This document shows, piece by piece, positions 48,118 to 60,050 of a DNA stretch of 64,000 nucleotides. The stretch is taken from contig JAESUZ010005462.1 in the NCBI GenBank assembly GCA_017311185.1, positions 4,774,001 through 4,838,000 on the forward strand, in the 5' to 3' direction. Under the pieces are notes generated by a model. It did not search any database. It was not told the DNA's origin and saw only the letters and a program-made list of their open reading frames with translations. The stretch comes from Proteles cristata cristata. Lineage: Eukaryota; Chordata; Mammalia; Carnivora; Hyaenidae. The translations under genes were made by a program, and so were the position numbers. Positions within the stretch are counted from its first letter, which is position 1; every line of letters starts with the position of its first letter.

Positions 48118-48630
48118 TCATAGATGGCTTTTATGATGTTTCAGTATGTTCCTTCTATCCCGACTTTCTCGAGGGTCTTTATTAAGAATTTTGTCAAATG
48201 CTTTTTCTGCATCTATCAACAGGATCATATGGTTTTTATCTTTTCTTTTGTTGATGTGATGGATCACATTGATTGATTTGCAAATTTTGAACCAGCCCTG
48301 TAACCCAGGAATGAATCCCACTTGATCTTGGTGGATAATTCTTTTCATGTGCTGTTGGATTCGATTTGCAAGTATCTTGTTGAGGATTTTTGCATTCGTA
48401 TTCATCAAGGATATTGACCTGTAGTTCTCTTTTTTTGCTGGATCTCTGTCTGTCTTGGGAATCGGAGTGATGCTGGTGTCATAAAATGAGTCCGGGAGTT
48501 TTCCTTCTGTTTCTGTTTTTTTAAATACCTTGAGAAGAATTGGTATTAATTCTGTTTTAAATGTCTGGTAGAATTCCCCAGGGAAGCCATAAGGTCCAGG
48601 GCTCTTCTTTGTTGGGAAATTTTTGATCAC
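48118..48630 (-). pseudogene. L1 ORF2 reverse-transcriptase remnant (front part)
   Basis: A 170-codon frame with [20 protein letters not shown] and [20 protein letters not shown], the fingers/palm start of the L1 reverse transcriptase. It ends in a frameshift before the catalytic FADD-type motif, which lies in the next piece. Confidence 0.9.
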
Positions 48631-49566
48631 TGATTCAATTTTTCACTAGATATGGGTCTGTTCATGTTTTCTATCTCTTCCTGTGTGAATTTTGGTACTG
48701 TGTGTGTGTGCTTATGAATTTGTCCGTTTCTTCTAAGTTGTCTAGTTTGTTGGCATATAATTTTTCATAGTAGTCCCTGATAATTGCTTGTATTTCTGAG
48801 GGATTGGTTGTTATAAGTCCATTTTCATTCATGATTTTGTCTAGCTGAATGTTCTCTCTTTTTGAGAACCTTGGCTAGAGGTTTATCAAATTTGTTTATT
48901 TTTTCAAAAACCAACTCCTGGTTTCATTGATCTGTTTAACTGTTTCTTTGGTTTCTATATTGTTTACTTCTGCCCTAATATTTATTATTTCTCTTCTCCG
49001 ACAGGTTTGTGGTGGTCTTGCCCTCTCCCTCTAGTTGCTTTAGGAGTGGTGTTAGATTTTGCCCTTTCACTTTTTCTAATTTCTTGAAATGGGCCTGGAG
49101 TGCAACGTACTTTCCTCTTAGGACTGCCTTTGCCCCATCCTATAGAGTTTGGATTGTTGTATTTTCATTTTCATTTGTTTCCATATATTTTTAAATTTCT
49201 TCTCTAATTGCCTAATTGGCCCATTCGTTATTTGATAGGGTGTTCTTTAACCTCCATGATTTTGGAGGTTTTCCAGACTTCCTGTGATTGATTTCAAGTT
49301 TCATAGCATTGTGATCTGAAAATGTGTATGGTATGATCTCAATTCTTTTATATTTAGGTGGCTTTATGTCCCAGTATGTGATCTGTCTTGGAGAATGTGC
49401 CATGTGCACTTGAGAAGAAAGTGAATTCCATGGCCTCAGGATGTAGAGTTCTAAATATGTCTGTCAAATCCATTTGGTCCAATGTGTCATTCAAGTCCTT
49501 GTGTCTTTATTGATTTCCTAATAGGTCTATCCATTGCTGTAAGTGGAGTTTTGAAATCCCTTGCTA

Positions 49567-49990
49567 TTAACACGTTCTTATCCATATGATTGTTTCTGTT
49601 TGTGATTGTTTTAAATAGTTAGGGGCTCCCGTATTCGGTGTGTAGACATTTATAATTGTTAGCTCCGCCTGATGGATAGACCCTGTAATTATTATATAAT
49701 GCCCTTCCTCATCCCTTGTTACTGTCTTTAGTTTAATGTCCAGCTTGTCTGATATAAGTATAACTACTCCAGCTTTCTTTTGACTTCCAGTAGCATGATA
49801 GATATTTCTCCATCTCCTTACTTTCAATCTGAAGGTGTCCTCCAGTCTAAAATGTGTTTCTTGTAGACAGAAATAGATGAATTTTGTTTTTTTTATCCAT
49901 TCTGCTTCCCTGTGTCTTTTGATTGGGGCATTTAGTCCATTTACATTCAGTGTTATTATTGAAATATATTGATTTAAAGTCATTGTGTCC
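49567..49990 (-). pseudogene. L1 ORF2 endonuclease-domain remnant
   Basis: The minus-strand frame contains ITLNVNGLNAPIKRHREAEW and LQETHFRLEDTFRLKVRRW, the N-terminal endonuclease part of ORF2p. MTLNQYISI near the right end is probably the original start region. The open frame extends upstream into the later L1 insertion by chance. It stops after about 140 codons. Confidence 0.88.
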
Positions 49991-50786
49991 TGGCCAACAG
50001 ACACATGAAACGATGCTCAGCATCCCTCTTCATCAGGAAAATACAAATCAAAACCACACTGAGATACCACCTCACTCCAGTCAGAGTGGCTAAAATGAGC
50101 CAATCAGAGAACTCTAGATGCTGGCGAGGATGTGGAGAAACGGGCACCCTCCTACACTGCTGGTGGGAATGTAAACTGGTACAGCCCCTCTGAAAAACAG
50201 TGTGGAGGTTCCTCAGGAAACTAACAATAGAACTCCCCTATGACCCAGCAATAGCACTGCTAGGAATTAACCCAAGGGATACAGAAATGCTGAGGCATAG
50301 GAGCACATGTACCCCAATGTTCATAGGAGCACTCTCAACAATAGCTAAACCATAGAAAGAGCCTACGTGTCCATCAACGGACGAATGGATCAAGAAGATG
50401 TGGTTTATCTATACCATGGAATACTACATGGCAATGAGAAAGAATGAAATCTGGCCACGTGTAGCAACATGGGTGGACCTTGAGGGTGTTATGCTGAGCG
50501 AAATAAGTCAGGCAGAGAAGGACAAATATCATATGTTTGCACTTATAGGAGGATTAGCAGGAACTTAACTGAGGAACAAGGGGGAGAAGAAGGGGGGAAA
50601 TGTTTGGGGAAAGGGAGAGAGGCAAACCATGAGAGACTCTTGAATGCTGAAAAAACTGAGGACTGATGGATGTGGGGGGAAGGGAGGGGCATGGAGGAGG
50701 ACACTTGTGGGGATTAGCACTGGGCATTATGTGGAAACTAATTTGACAATAAACTATTTGTAAAAAATAAAATAAAGAAAAATAAA
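49991..50786 (+). mobile_element. 5'-truncated young L1 inserted in inverse orientation
   Basis: End of ORF2, 3' UTR and A-rich tail, with exact target duplication taaagtcattgtgtcc at 49975-49990 and 50787-50802. It lies on the + strand inside the minus-strand L1, splitting it near the ORF1/ORF2 junction. Confidence 0.94.
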
Positions 50787-52568
50787 TAAAGTCATTGTGT
50801 CCTTTTTGGGATTTGTGCTTATGGTGATATCTCTGGTATCTTATGTTCCTTGCAACATTTTCCTCATAGAGTCCCCCTCAGGATTTCTTGTAGGACTGGT
50901 TTAGTGATGACGAATTCTTTCAAATTTTTTTATTTGGGAAGACTTTTATCTCTCCTTCTATTCTGAATGACAGGCTTGCTGGATAGAGGATTCTTGGTTG
51001 CATATTTTTTCTTTTCATCACATTGAAGATATCCTACCATTCCTTTCTGGCTTGCCAAGTTTCAGTAGATAGGTCTGTCACCACTCTGATAGGTTTCCCT
51101 TTGTATGTTATGGCCCTTTTCTCCCTAGCTGTTTTCAGAATTCTCTCTTTGTCCTTATATTTTGCCAGTTTCACTGTGATATGTCATGCAGAAGATCGAT
51201 TCAAGTTACGTCTGAGGGGTGTTCTCTGTGTCTTTTGGATTTCAATGTCTGTTTCCTTCCCCAGATTGCGGAAGTTCTCTCCTATAATTTGTTCAAGGAC
51301 TCCTTCAGCACCTTTCCCTCTCCTCCTCTTCTGGAATTCCTATTATATGGATATTATTGTGTTTGATTATATAGCTGAGCTCTGGAACTCTTCTTTCATG
51401 GTCCTGGATCAGTTTATCTGTCTGTTTCTCAGCTTCCTCTTTTTCTATAATTGTGTCTTCTAAGTCACTTATTCTCCTTTGTGCCTCTCCAATTCATGCA
51501 TAGGACACCTCCATTTATAGCATTTTTCAATTTGTCACAACTATTTATAAGCTCTATAGTCTTTGTGGCAATAGTTTCTCTGATGTCTTCCATGTATTTT
51601 TCAAACCCAGCAATTAATTTTAAGTCATGTTCAGTTACTTTGCTTATATCTGTTTTGAGCAGTTCTTTAGCTGTCAGTTCTTCCTAGAATTTCTTTGGAG
51701 GAGAATTCTTCCGTTTCATCATTTTGGGTAGCTTTCTATCTCTTGTTAGTTTAAAAAGCTTCATATGCATCTGCACCTGCAAGTGTTGCTGTACCAAAGA
51801 AGGCTCTTTTACTATCCTGGACCTGTCTGTTCAGGAAGTGTTCTTTAATTGGTGTCTCTTGGACTCTCTTGTTGAGACCTTGGTTATTTTATTTTCCTAC
51901 TCATATTGGTATTTGGAACTCTCCACCATGTGTAGTTTGGCTTGTTTCTTGAGGTAGCCCTGAAAAAAAAAGACAGACAGCAAACACACAGGGAACAAAT
52001 GCACAGACGAATCCAACAAACATGCTAAATCAAAAGGGAATAAGAAAAAAAAAGGAAGGGACACATACAAAAAAAGAAATAAAAAGCGGAAGGAAGGAAG
52101 ACAAATAATAAAAATAAAAATACATAAAAAAGAAAAAAGAAAAGAAAAGGAAAAAGAAAAAACCCAATAGACAAAGGAGAGTCTAAAGCATAGAACCAGA
52201 ATTCCCAGCTACAAATAAATAGCCAGGTGTATGCAGTGCTGGTGGAAGAGTATATACAAAGAGAGAAATAACAGGGCGGGGAGGAAGCAAAATTGAAAAT
52301 GAAATGAGCAGGCAGAAAGACTAAGAGGCTTAATTCAAATAGAGAAAGAGGGGAATATGGTTGGAGAAGAAGCAAAGGAAATGACGATAATGCTACTCGG
52401 AGAAACTGTAGAGTCATTACTCAAGAGAGAAGGAGATAAAAAGGTAGCGGTGGAGGTGTAGAATTTACATCTAGAGATTGGTTAAAGTGTGGCTGTTTAA
52501 GCAAGCCAGTCACCAGAATTAATCAGGGCATTGCATCCATGTTGGTCTTGCCCAGGCTCCGGCTCTGG

Positions 52569-52597
52569 TAAAAAAAAGAAGAAGAAGAAGAAGAAGA
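52569..52597 (+). repeat. (GAA)n microsatellite
   Basis: About seven GAA units within the L1 5' region. Confidence 0.85.
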
Positions 52598-52854
52598 GGG
52601 CAGCTCTCTATCGAGGATGGGCGTGGTTTGGTCCAGTGCATCCTGCAGGGGTCCTACCTTGGTGGTTGTGGGGATAAAAGTGGTGGTGCCTCAGTCCCTT
52701 TTAGAACCAAGTGTTGCAACTCACTCTTTTGGGTGTGAACTCCCTGTGCCGGAGGCATAGCCAAGGAGGGCCTTGCTCCATATCCCAAGCCTGGCCTCAT
52801 TTCCAGATCTCAGTCCATGCGCCCCATTGATATTGCCCAAAATAGAAACTCGCA

Positions 52855-53279
52855 GGCGAGTCCCTCAGAGCAGTTTCAAGCCTCTAGCCTTCCCGCTGGG
52901 GATGGAGTCGGAAGCCACTGCTTGAGTCCCCTCCAGGTGGTGCCGGTGAGCGAGGAGCAGTTTTACCTGGGGTCTCTTGGGACCAGTGCATCCCACCAAG
53001 GGTCAGCTCGACAGCAGGTACGGGTCCCTCTGTCCCATCACCCGAAATATAAATACGCCGGCGAGTCCCTCAGAGCAGTTTCAAGGCTCTCACCTCCCCC
53101 CCTGGGGGTCCAGCCACGCCAGAAGCACAACAGCGCAGCTTCAGGCACTGCTCATGTCCCCTCCAGGCTGGGCTGGCAAGCAAGGAGCAGTTTCTCCCGG
53201 GGTTGCCTGGGACAGAGTCCGTCCCCCTAGGGTTAGCTGGACAGCAGGAAACCGGGTCCCTCTGTGGCCTAAGCAGAGG
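52855..53279 (-). repeat. 205-bp direct repeat in the L1 5' UTR
   Basis: Two units starting GGCGAGTCCCTCAGAGCAGT at 52855 and 53060, each ending near GACAGCAGG...GGGTCCCTCTGT. Likely promoter monomers of this L1 type. Confidence 0.85.
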
Positions 53280-53612
53280 TTTTTCCTCTTCTCAGCGACA
53301 GGGACAATGCCTTGAGCAGTTTCAGTCACTCTTTCCTTTTTTCCCCCTAGACTCACCGCAGCTCCCCGCAGAGGGAGATCCTCCCCCTTCCCTCTTTGTC
53401 TTTGGTCCTGGCCCGATTTTATCTTTCCCAGTTTGCACTCAACGCTATAAGGTTTCTCAGCGGACTAATTCTCCTTTTCCTCCCAAACTCCTGGATTCTG
53501 TAAGGGTTCCTATGATTTCAGGCCTTCTAGGTGTGAGAGATGGGGGCATGTGAAAGGTTTGGAGCTATTTCTCCACCATCTTGTCTCCTCCCTTTTTATG
53601 ATTTATCTTTTT

Positions 53613-53698
53613 TTTTTCTTTTTTTACAAATAGTTTATTGTCAAGTTGGTTTCCATATAACACCCAATGCTCATCCCCACAAGTGCCCCCCTCCGTGG
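53613..53698 (-). mobile_element. Short L1 3' end, antisense, reusing the target of the large L1
   Basis: 86 nt of reverse L1 3' end (TAGTTTATTGTCAAGTTGGT, CCATATAACACCCAATGC). Bounded by tgatttatctttt ending at 53611 and tgatttatctttt at 53699-53711. Confidence 0.9.
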
Positions 53699-54741
53699 TG
53701 ATTTATCTTTTGAACTCATCTTAATTAGTATTACTAGAGACATGTTGGACAAAGAGTACCTTATTAGCTTACTAATTATTGAAAGGAACAAGTTTTATAA
53801 ATAATAAGAATGAAAATTAAAATACATAAATCTAGTTGATAACCTTTAGAATCCTGATATTAGAGATTTAGCAATACTTTTGTTAAAGACTGATTTTGCT
53901 AGTAGAATTAAGTCTGGGCCAGGCTTAGTTATTTGAGCTCCAGAGAACACGTTTTGATTCTTAATATTTATGAATTCTGGTAATAACTATTTAATAATGT
54001 AGTTCTCTATTGTCTTTTAGAAATCTATTTTATCTGAATGATACCTGAATGTATTTGGCACCTGTAACTTTTCTGCACCTAAGGTTAATGCTCTGACACC
54101 TAAAATACTAAAGTAAATGCCTCTTATATCTGTAATTGATCATTTCAGAAGTTTTCCATTTTTGTGATTTTCTTGGTACTGATTTTTACCAGTTTCTCAC
54201 TGACTTATTCTACTTAGCTGCAAATAGCTAGATTTTATTCTTCTTTTTTTTCTTTTTTATGACTGAGGAATAATCCATTGTATATATACCACATCTTTCA
54301 TCAGTTGATAGACACTTGAACTCTTTCCATAATTTGGCTATTGTTGATCATACTGCTGTAAGCATCATAGTGCATGTGTCCCTTTGAATCAGTACTTTTG
54401 TATCCTTTTGGGAAAGACCCAATAGTGTAATTGCTGTATCATAGGGTAGTTCTATTTTTAACTTTTTGAGGAACCTCCATACTATTTTCCAGAGTGACTA
54501 TACCTGTTTGCATACTCACTAACAGTACATAAGTGTTCCTTTTCCCCCATATCCTTGCCGACACCTTTTGTTTCTTGCATTTTAAAATCTTGTTGATTTT
54601 AGCGATTCTGACGTGTGAGGTGATATCTCATTGTAGTTTTGATATGCGTTTCCCTAATGATTTGTGAAGTATATCTTTTCATGTGTCTTTTGCCATCTGG
54701 ATGCCTTCTTTGGAGAAACATCTTTTCATGTCTTGTCTATT

Positions 54742-54923
54742 TTTTAAAAATGTTTATATATTTATTTTGAGAGGGGGGAGGGACAGAGAGAGAGATTGAA
54801 TCCCAAGCAGGCTCCATGATGTCTGCTTAGAGCCTGACATAAGGCTCAAATTCACAAACTGTAAGATCATGACCTGATCTGAAATCAAGAGTAAGACACC
54901 TGACTGAGCCACCCAGGCACCCT
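54742..54923 (-). mobile_element. Old can-SINE in L1, antisense
   Basis: Reverse SINE within the 54.2-56.3 kb L1, with target-like flanks tgtctattttt and tgcctattttt. Confidence 0.85.
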
Positions 54924-54989
54924 TTTGCCTATTTTTATATTGGATTGTTTGTTCTTTGGGTGTTCAGTTTTAGAATTAAATAAAAAAAA

Positions 54990-55010
54990 AAATATATATA
55001 TATATATACG

Positions 55011-55042
<32 letters not shown>

Positions 55043-55045
55043 TAA
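54990..55045 (+). repeat. (TA)n(CA)n microsatellite
   Basis: TA run with one CGTA interruption followed by CA repeats at a SINE tail. Confidence 0.92.
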
Positions 55046-55046
55046 A

Positions 55047-55061
55047 TGTTTTTATTTATTT

Positions 55062-55098
<37 letters not shown>

Positions 55099-55266
55099 CA
55101 TGGGAGGGAGGGTCAGAGAGAGAGGGAGATACAGAATTTGAAGCAAGCTTCAGGCTCTGAGCTAGCTGTCAGCACAGAGCCTGACATGGGGCTCGAACCC
55201 ATGAACTGTGGGATCATGACCTGAGCCGTAGTTGGACGCTCAACTGACTGAGCCACCCAGGCACCC
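55047..55266 (-). mobile_element. can-SINE in L1, antisense, with microsatellite at its tail
   Basis: Reverse SINE ending GAGCCACCCAGGCACCC. A (TA)n(CA)n run (54990-55045) sits at its poly(T)/poly(A) end. Confidence 0.88.
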
Positions 55267-57019
55267 GTAGAGTTTTTTTAACATATTTTTGATACTAACC
55301 TTTTTTTGGATATATCATTTGTAAATATTTTCTCTCATTCTGTAGGTTGCCTTTTAATTTTGTTGAGTGTTTCCTTTGCTGTGCAGAAGCTTTTTATTTT
55401 GATGTTGTCCCAATAGTTTATTTTTGCCTGTGTTTCCCTTGCATCAGGGAAGTTACCTAGAAAAAATTGCTATGATTGATGTCAGAGAGGTACTACCTGT
55501 GTTATCTTCTAGGATTTTTAGTTTCAGGTCTCACATTTAGGTCTTTCATACATTTTGAATTTATTTTTGTGTATGGTATAAGAAAACGGTTCAGTTTCAT
55601 TCTTGTGAATGTAGCTATCCAGTTTTCCCAGCACCATTTATTAAAAAGGCTGTCCTTTTTCCATTGGTTATTCTTGCCTTAACCATAAATGTGGGTTTAT
55701 TTCTGGGTTTTCTGTTATGTTCCATTGATCTATGTGTCTGTTTTTGTGCCAATACCATACTGTTTTTGATCACTACAGTTTTATAATATAACTTGAAATC
55801 TGGAATTGTGATGCCTCCAGCTTTGCTTTTCTTTTTCAAGAGTGCTTTTGCTAATTGGGATCTTTTTGCTTCTCTACAAATTTTAGAAGTTCTAGCTCTG
55901 TGAAAAATGCTATTGGTATTTTAATAAGGATTGCATTAAATGTGTAGATTGCTTTGGATAGTATGGGCATTGTAATAACAATATTTGTTTTCCCAGTCCA
56001 TGAACATGGGAGTATCTTTCCAATTCTTTGTGTTGTCTTCAGTTTCTTTCATCATTGTTTTGTAGTTGTAAGAGTGCAGATCTTTCACCTGTTTGGTTAG
56101 TTTATTCCTAGGTATTTTATTATTTTTGATGCAGTTGTAAATAGAATTTTTTTCTTAACTTATCTTTTTGCTGCTTCATTATTCATGTATAGAAATGCAA
56201 CAGATTTCTCCACATTGATTTTACATCCTGTAATTTTACTGAATTCATTTATTAGTTTTAGTGGTTTTGGTGAAGTATTTAGAGTTCTCTATATGTTTCT
56301 GAACTTTATTTTCTGTTCCATTCATTCATATATGTTTTATACCAGTTTGTGTTATTTTAATGTTCATTAGTTCACTTTTTATTGTTTTTCAGATTGGTAC
56401 CCTTCTATTGCTTTTGTTTTAAGATATTATTTGTTATTTTCACTTATTTAGTGTTCTGTATGAATCTAAAATCCATTGGTTAGGTTTAAAAAAAAGAATT
56501 TTCACTAAAGTGTTTAATATGATTCTGTTATATCAGTTAATCAGAGGATTTATAGTATATCCTCCCCTGCAATTTTGTATATCTGGTTACTTGGTTATTA
56601 ACTAATTTCCTAACTCAATTCACCGATAAGTGATTTCCTATGAAAATGAGCTTGAAAGAGCCCTCTGGAGATTCTGATAGGCAAAAACATTTCAGTTAAT
56701 TTAAGTCTATACCTAAAAACTAAACTGTTTGGTATTTTCCCTTTTGGTGACTTTTAAAAAATTTGAGCATTTGGAAGAGCCAAAAGCAAATTTCATAATG
56801 GGTCTGTTAATAGATAGCCTACAGTGTCTGCTTTGAGCTGTTGTTTAATATAAAAAACAGAGAGTTATGCGATTTTTGACCAAGATTTTAAAGTCAAATT
56901 TACATAGAGTTTATTATATTTTTTTAAATTGAGGTATAATGGGCATATAACATTATATTAACATTTTTAATTTTAGTGCTTTAATTGTAACTGTTCTCTT
57001 ACTTGTTTCTGTTATTTAG

Positions 57020-57086
57020 CCTTTCTGTTGATGTTTCTTCTCCTGATTTGTTTGGAAGTATCCATGAAGACTTCAGTTTGACTTCT
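57020..57086 (+). CDS. EXOC2: EXOC2 internal coding exon J (67 nt)
   Basis: Acceptor CTGTTATTTAG and donor GTAAGT. One base completes His from exon I, then it reads [20 protein letters not shown] then TS, ending in phase 0. It covers about residues 685-707, an acidic/Ser-rich linker between helical bundles. A young sense-orientation SINE begins 54 nt after the exon (57140-57357) and carries its own pyrimidine-tract AG and AATAAA. Confidence 0.94.
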
Positions 57087-57139
57087 GTAAGTAAGATGAT
57101 AAATAGAAAGCTGAAATGTCATTTTAAAACTATATAATG

Positions 57140-57357
57140 GGGGCGCCTGGGTGGCTTAGTCGGTTAAGCGTCCGACTTTCGCTTGGGTCATGATCTCGCG
57201 GTTCGTGGGTTCGGGCCCCGCGTCGGGCTCTGTACTGACTGCCGGCTCAGAGCCTGGAGCCTATTTCAGAGTCTGTGTCTCCCTCTCTCTCTGGCCCTCC
57301 CCTGTTCACGCTGTCTCTCTCTCTCTCTCCTAGAAATAAATAAAAATATTTAAAAAA
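57140..57357 (+). mobile_element. Young can-SINE, sense, just after exon J
   Basis: A near-perfect sense copy with exact target duplication aaaactatataatg at 57126-57139 and 57358-57371. A CT tract ends in CCTAG at 57329-57333 and AATAAA follows at 57335-57340. Confidence 0.95.
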
Positions 57358-57730
57358 AAAACTATATAATGATTTACAAATCAGTCTAAATTACTAAATT
57401 GCTCTTGTATAACTGCTGTAATATACTGCTCTATACTTTGGGGCTATTTTTGTGTATGCGAAATTTTTAGCAAAAATAAAATTTTATATGTATTCCACAC
57501 TTAAAAACTTTTTAGCCATAGTTGTAACTTAAATAATTCCATCTACTCCCAGAATCATACAGGTTTGTGAGTGTGAAAATAGGTGCCCTCGTGGTTCCCT
57601 GGTGTGTGAAAGTTGCAGAGCAAGTTTCCCATACCCTTCCTCTTTTATCAGAGAAGCTCTGATTCCTGATACTTCCTAATAGCACTTCATTTGAACATAA
57701 AGTTCCATAGCAAAAACAAAACTATATTAC

Positions 57731-57734
<4 letters not shown>

Positions 57735-57777
<43 letters not shown>

Positions 57778-57835
57778 GTATATGTATACATATATGTATA
57801 CATACATATACATATATGTATATATATATATACAC
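57735..57835 (+). repeat. (TA)n/(CA)n microsatellite
   Basis: Long TA run from 57737, then CACACACG and mixed ATATGTATACA units. Confidence 0.95.
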
Positions 57836-58327
57836 ACTTAGACTGGTTTTTAACATATACATGTATTTAGGGATGATTCACACACATACTTCATTATATG
57901 TATAAATTCACGTCTTGAAATCCCAACCCATTTATCTTTTTTTTTTTTTTTTAATTCTAAACCCATCCATCATAAAGAAAAAACATAACCCTCTCTGGTT
58001 TGTCATTTGCTTGAAGGATGTGAGTGTGTTTATGTATATATGTATATGTATCTTTCAAGAAAGAAAACATGACCAAAATTTCCTGCCCTGTTTCATTCCC
58101 ACAAACACTGTATTTATTTTTTTATTTTGTTTTTTACAAATGCTATATTTATAAGTGTGAATTCCTAAGTAAAGAATTTGTCATATTAGGAAAGATTAAA
58201 AATTTTGTTTGGGACCAGATGTACTGAATGAGTGCCATTCAAGCAGAGGTATTTAGTGAGTGATTAGATATACTTGTCTGGACCCCAAGAGACAAATCTA
58301 GGTACAGAGTTGTGAAGTAGAAATTTC

Positions 58328-58650
58328 CACTTGACCCTTAAGCATATACAGATTAGGGATACCAATGCCCTGTTCAACTGAAAATCCATGTATAACTTTT
58401 GACTTCTCTAAAACTTAACTACTAATAGTCACTGTTGAGTAAAAGCCTTAGCGATAATAGTCAATTAACACATATTTTATGTTATTACTATATGCTGTAT
58501 TACAATAAAGTATAGTAGAGGAAAAAAACGTTAATAAAATCATAAGGAAGAGAAAATTACTTTACAATACTGTGCTGTATTTACCTTGAAAAAAATTTGC
58601 ATGTATATGGACCACTGCAGTTCGAACCTGTATTGTTCAGGGGTCAACTG
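58328..58650 (-). mobile_element. Tigger-like DNA transposon, antisense copy
   Basis: The right end reads GAACCTGTATTGTTCAGGGG then TCAACTG and TA, the reverse complement of the family's usual start. It is the same family as 13794-14151. The left end (CACTTGACCCTTA) is approximate. Confidence 0.78.
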
Positions 58651-59654
58651 TATAAGCAAGATAAGGCCTGGGAATGGATGAGTATGCTATGAAAAATACT
58701 AGTAGAATGAGAGGAGGGCCAAATATATAAAAACAATTTGGGGTGTACTAGTATTTAAGGAATGGCCAGAAGCAGAGAGCCTCAAAGTTTTCTGAAAGAG
58801 AATAATCAGAGAAAGAGAAGAAAATCCAGATGGAGCAGTGTTCTTGAGAAAGATGGAAAAGTGTATTTAAACAAAGGAATATTTAACAGTATTGCACACT
58901 GATGGAGGATTAGGTGGGGTCAGATGAAAACTAGAGCCTTGTGGGCTTGGCAGTTAGTTGGCCATGTGTGACTATAGAAGAAACACAACAGTGGATGCTA
59001 AGGGCCATCTGTGTGCACAGGGTCAAGATCGAATAGGAGCTAAAGGAAGTTGACGTAGTGACTTTAAACCATTTTTTCCACCGTGTACATAGAAGACTAG
59101 AGAAGGACACAGGCTAGAAGAAAGAGTCTTCTAAATTGAAAACAACTTGTGTTGTTGCGCCATCTGTGCTTTTTTCTCCATCCTTAAGAAGAAGCCTAAT
59201 TTCTAAATGACAGTCTTTCCAGTGTTTGAAAATAGTTGTTGTATGGGCTTGGAATCTTCCTTTTTCTTAGTTAACACCCTAAATCATTTAGGCATTTCCT
59301 AATCGATGTGGCAGTGGTTTTCCTATTAGTCTGTTTCCAACCTTTTTCAAGGGTGGGGTATAGGATTCTGATGTGACCCTGGTAACTGGGAAGCAGCCAG
59401 AACTATACCTTACATTCCGTCTCTATTGACTTTTTTGAGCTTACTGTCAGCCAAACCCCAGGTGTTTCATACTTGCTTCTGCTGGTCATAGGGTCTTATT
59501 GCTCCCATTTTACTACCTAAAATTACTCATTTGGTACCAAATTCATTTCCTGTGTTTTGCTACATTTGGGTTATCTCTCATTAGATTTGGTACACATTAT
59601 CAAGATCTTAGGGTCTTATTCTGTCATCCAGCAGAGAGGCAGTTATGGTGAGAA

Positions 59655-59825
59655 AAAGGTCTAGGTTTGGAGTCAGAAGACACTACTTTGCTTCCTAATC
59701 TTTTTACTAACTGAAGAATCTTAAAAATGTCATTAAGGTAGACCAGTTTTTTCCTGGACAAAATTGGGATGATAATGCCTACATATGAGAGATTCTGTGA
59801 AAAATAATTGAAATAATACATTAGG
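59655..59825 (+). repeat. MIR-like relic
   Basis: Reads TTTGGAGTCAGAAGACA, then ACAAAATTGGGATGATAATG and a decayed repeat tail; diverged MIR. Confidence 0.6.
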
Positions 59826-60050
59826 ACATAGTTCATAATTAGCAAGTACTATCTTTAATAGGTTGTTATTTTCAAACATACATATTCATCTAAGTTGTTA
59901 ATAAGCTTTTAATTAGTCATCCAAGTTTAAGAATTTGATTACTTATGGTGTTCATTTTCTCCCACTTTCTCTTCTGATTGGTTAGATTTGAGAAGAAAAA
60001 TGCCCTTACCAAAAGTAAAACTTTAAATCACTCAAATCATTTTTCCATTT

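Larger units (their letters stand above)
45991..53596 (-). mobile_element. Near full-length L1, antisense, with inserted L1
   Basis: About 6.8 kb of L1 after removing the inserted copy at 49991-50786. Order along the + strand: 3' UTR (45991), ORF2 (to about 49990), ORF1 region (about 50803-51960), purine-rich strip (51961-52170) and a GC-rich 5' UTR (about 52500-53596) with a 205-bp internal repeat. Flanked by tatgatttatctttt at 45975-45989 and 53597-53611. ORF2 survives only as broken pieces, so it is not active. Confidence 0.92.
54196..56300 (-). mobile_element. Older L1 ORF2-region copy, antisense
   Basis: Degraded reverse L1 without a 3' UTR, interrupted by two SINEs (54742-54923, 55047-55266). 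It ends inside ORF2 near 56300. It aligns in order with the 18.4-kb and 46-kb copies. Confidence 0.85.
45822..57019 (+). other. EXOC2: EXOC2 intron I-J
   Basis: An 11.2-kb intron dominated by L1: a near full-length antisense copy (45991-53596), an inverted young copy within it, a short third copy (53613-53698) and an older copy (54196-56300) with two SINEs. The gaps 53712-54190 and 56301-57000 are AT-rich with nothing recognisable. Confidence 0.9.

Noticed and set aside
51023..51957. Several + strand open frames of 60-146 codons
   Set aside because: They are antisense readings of the ORF1/5' part of the minus-strand L1 at 45991-53596, not genes.
52817..53553. Three overlapping + strand frames of 112-137 codons, GC-rich
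   Set aside because: They lie in the GC-rich L1 5' UTR with its 205-bp repeat; open in several frames because of composition.
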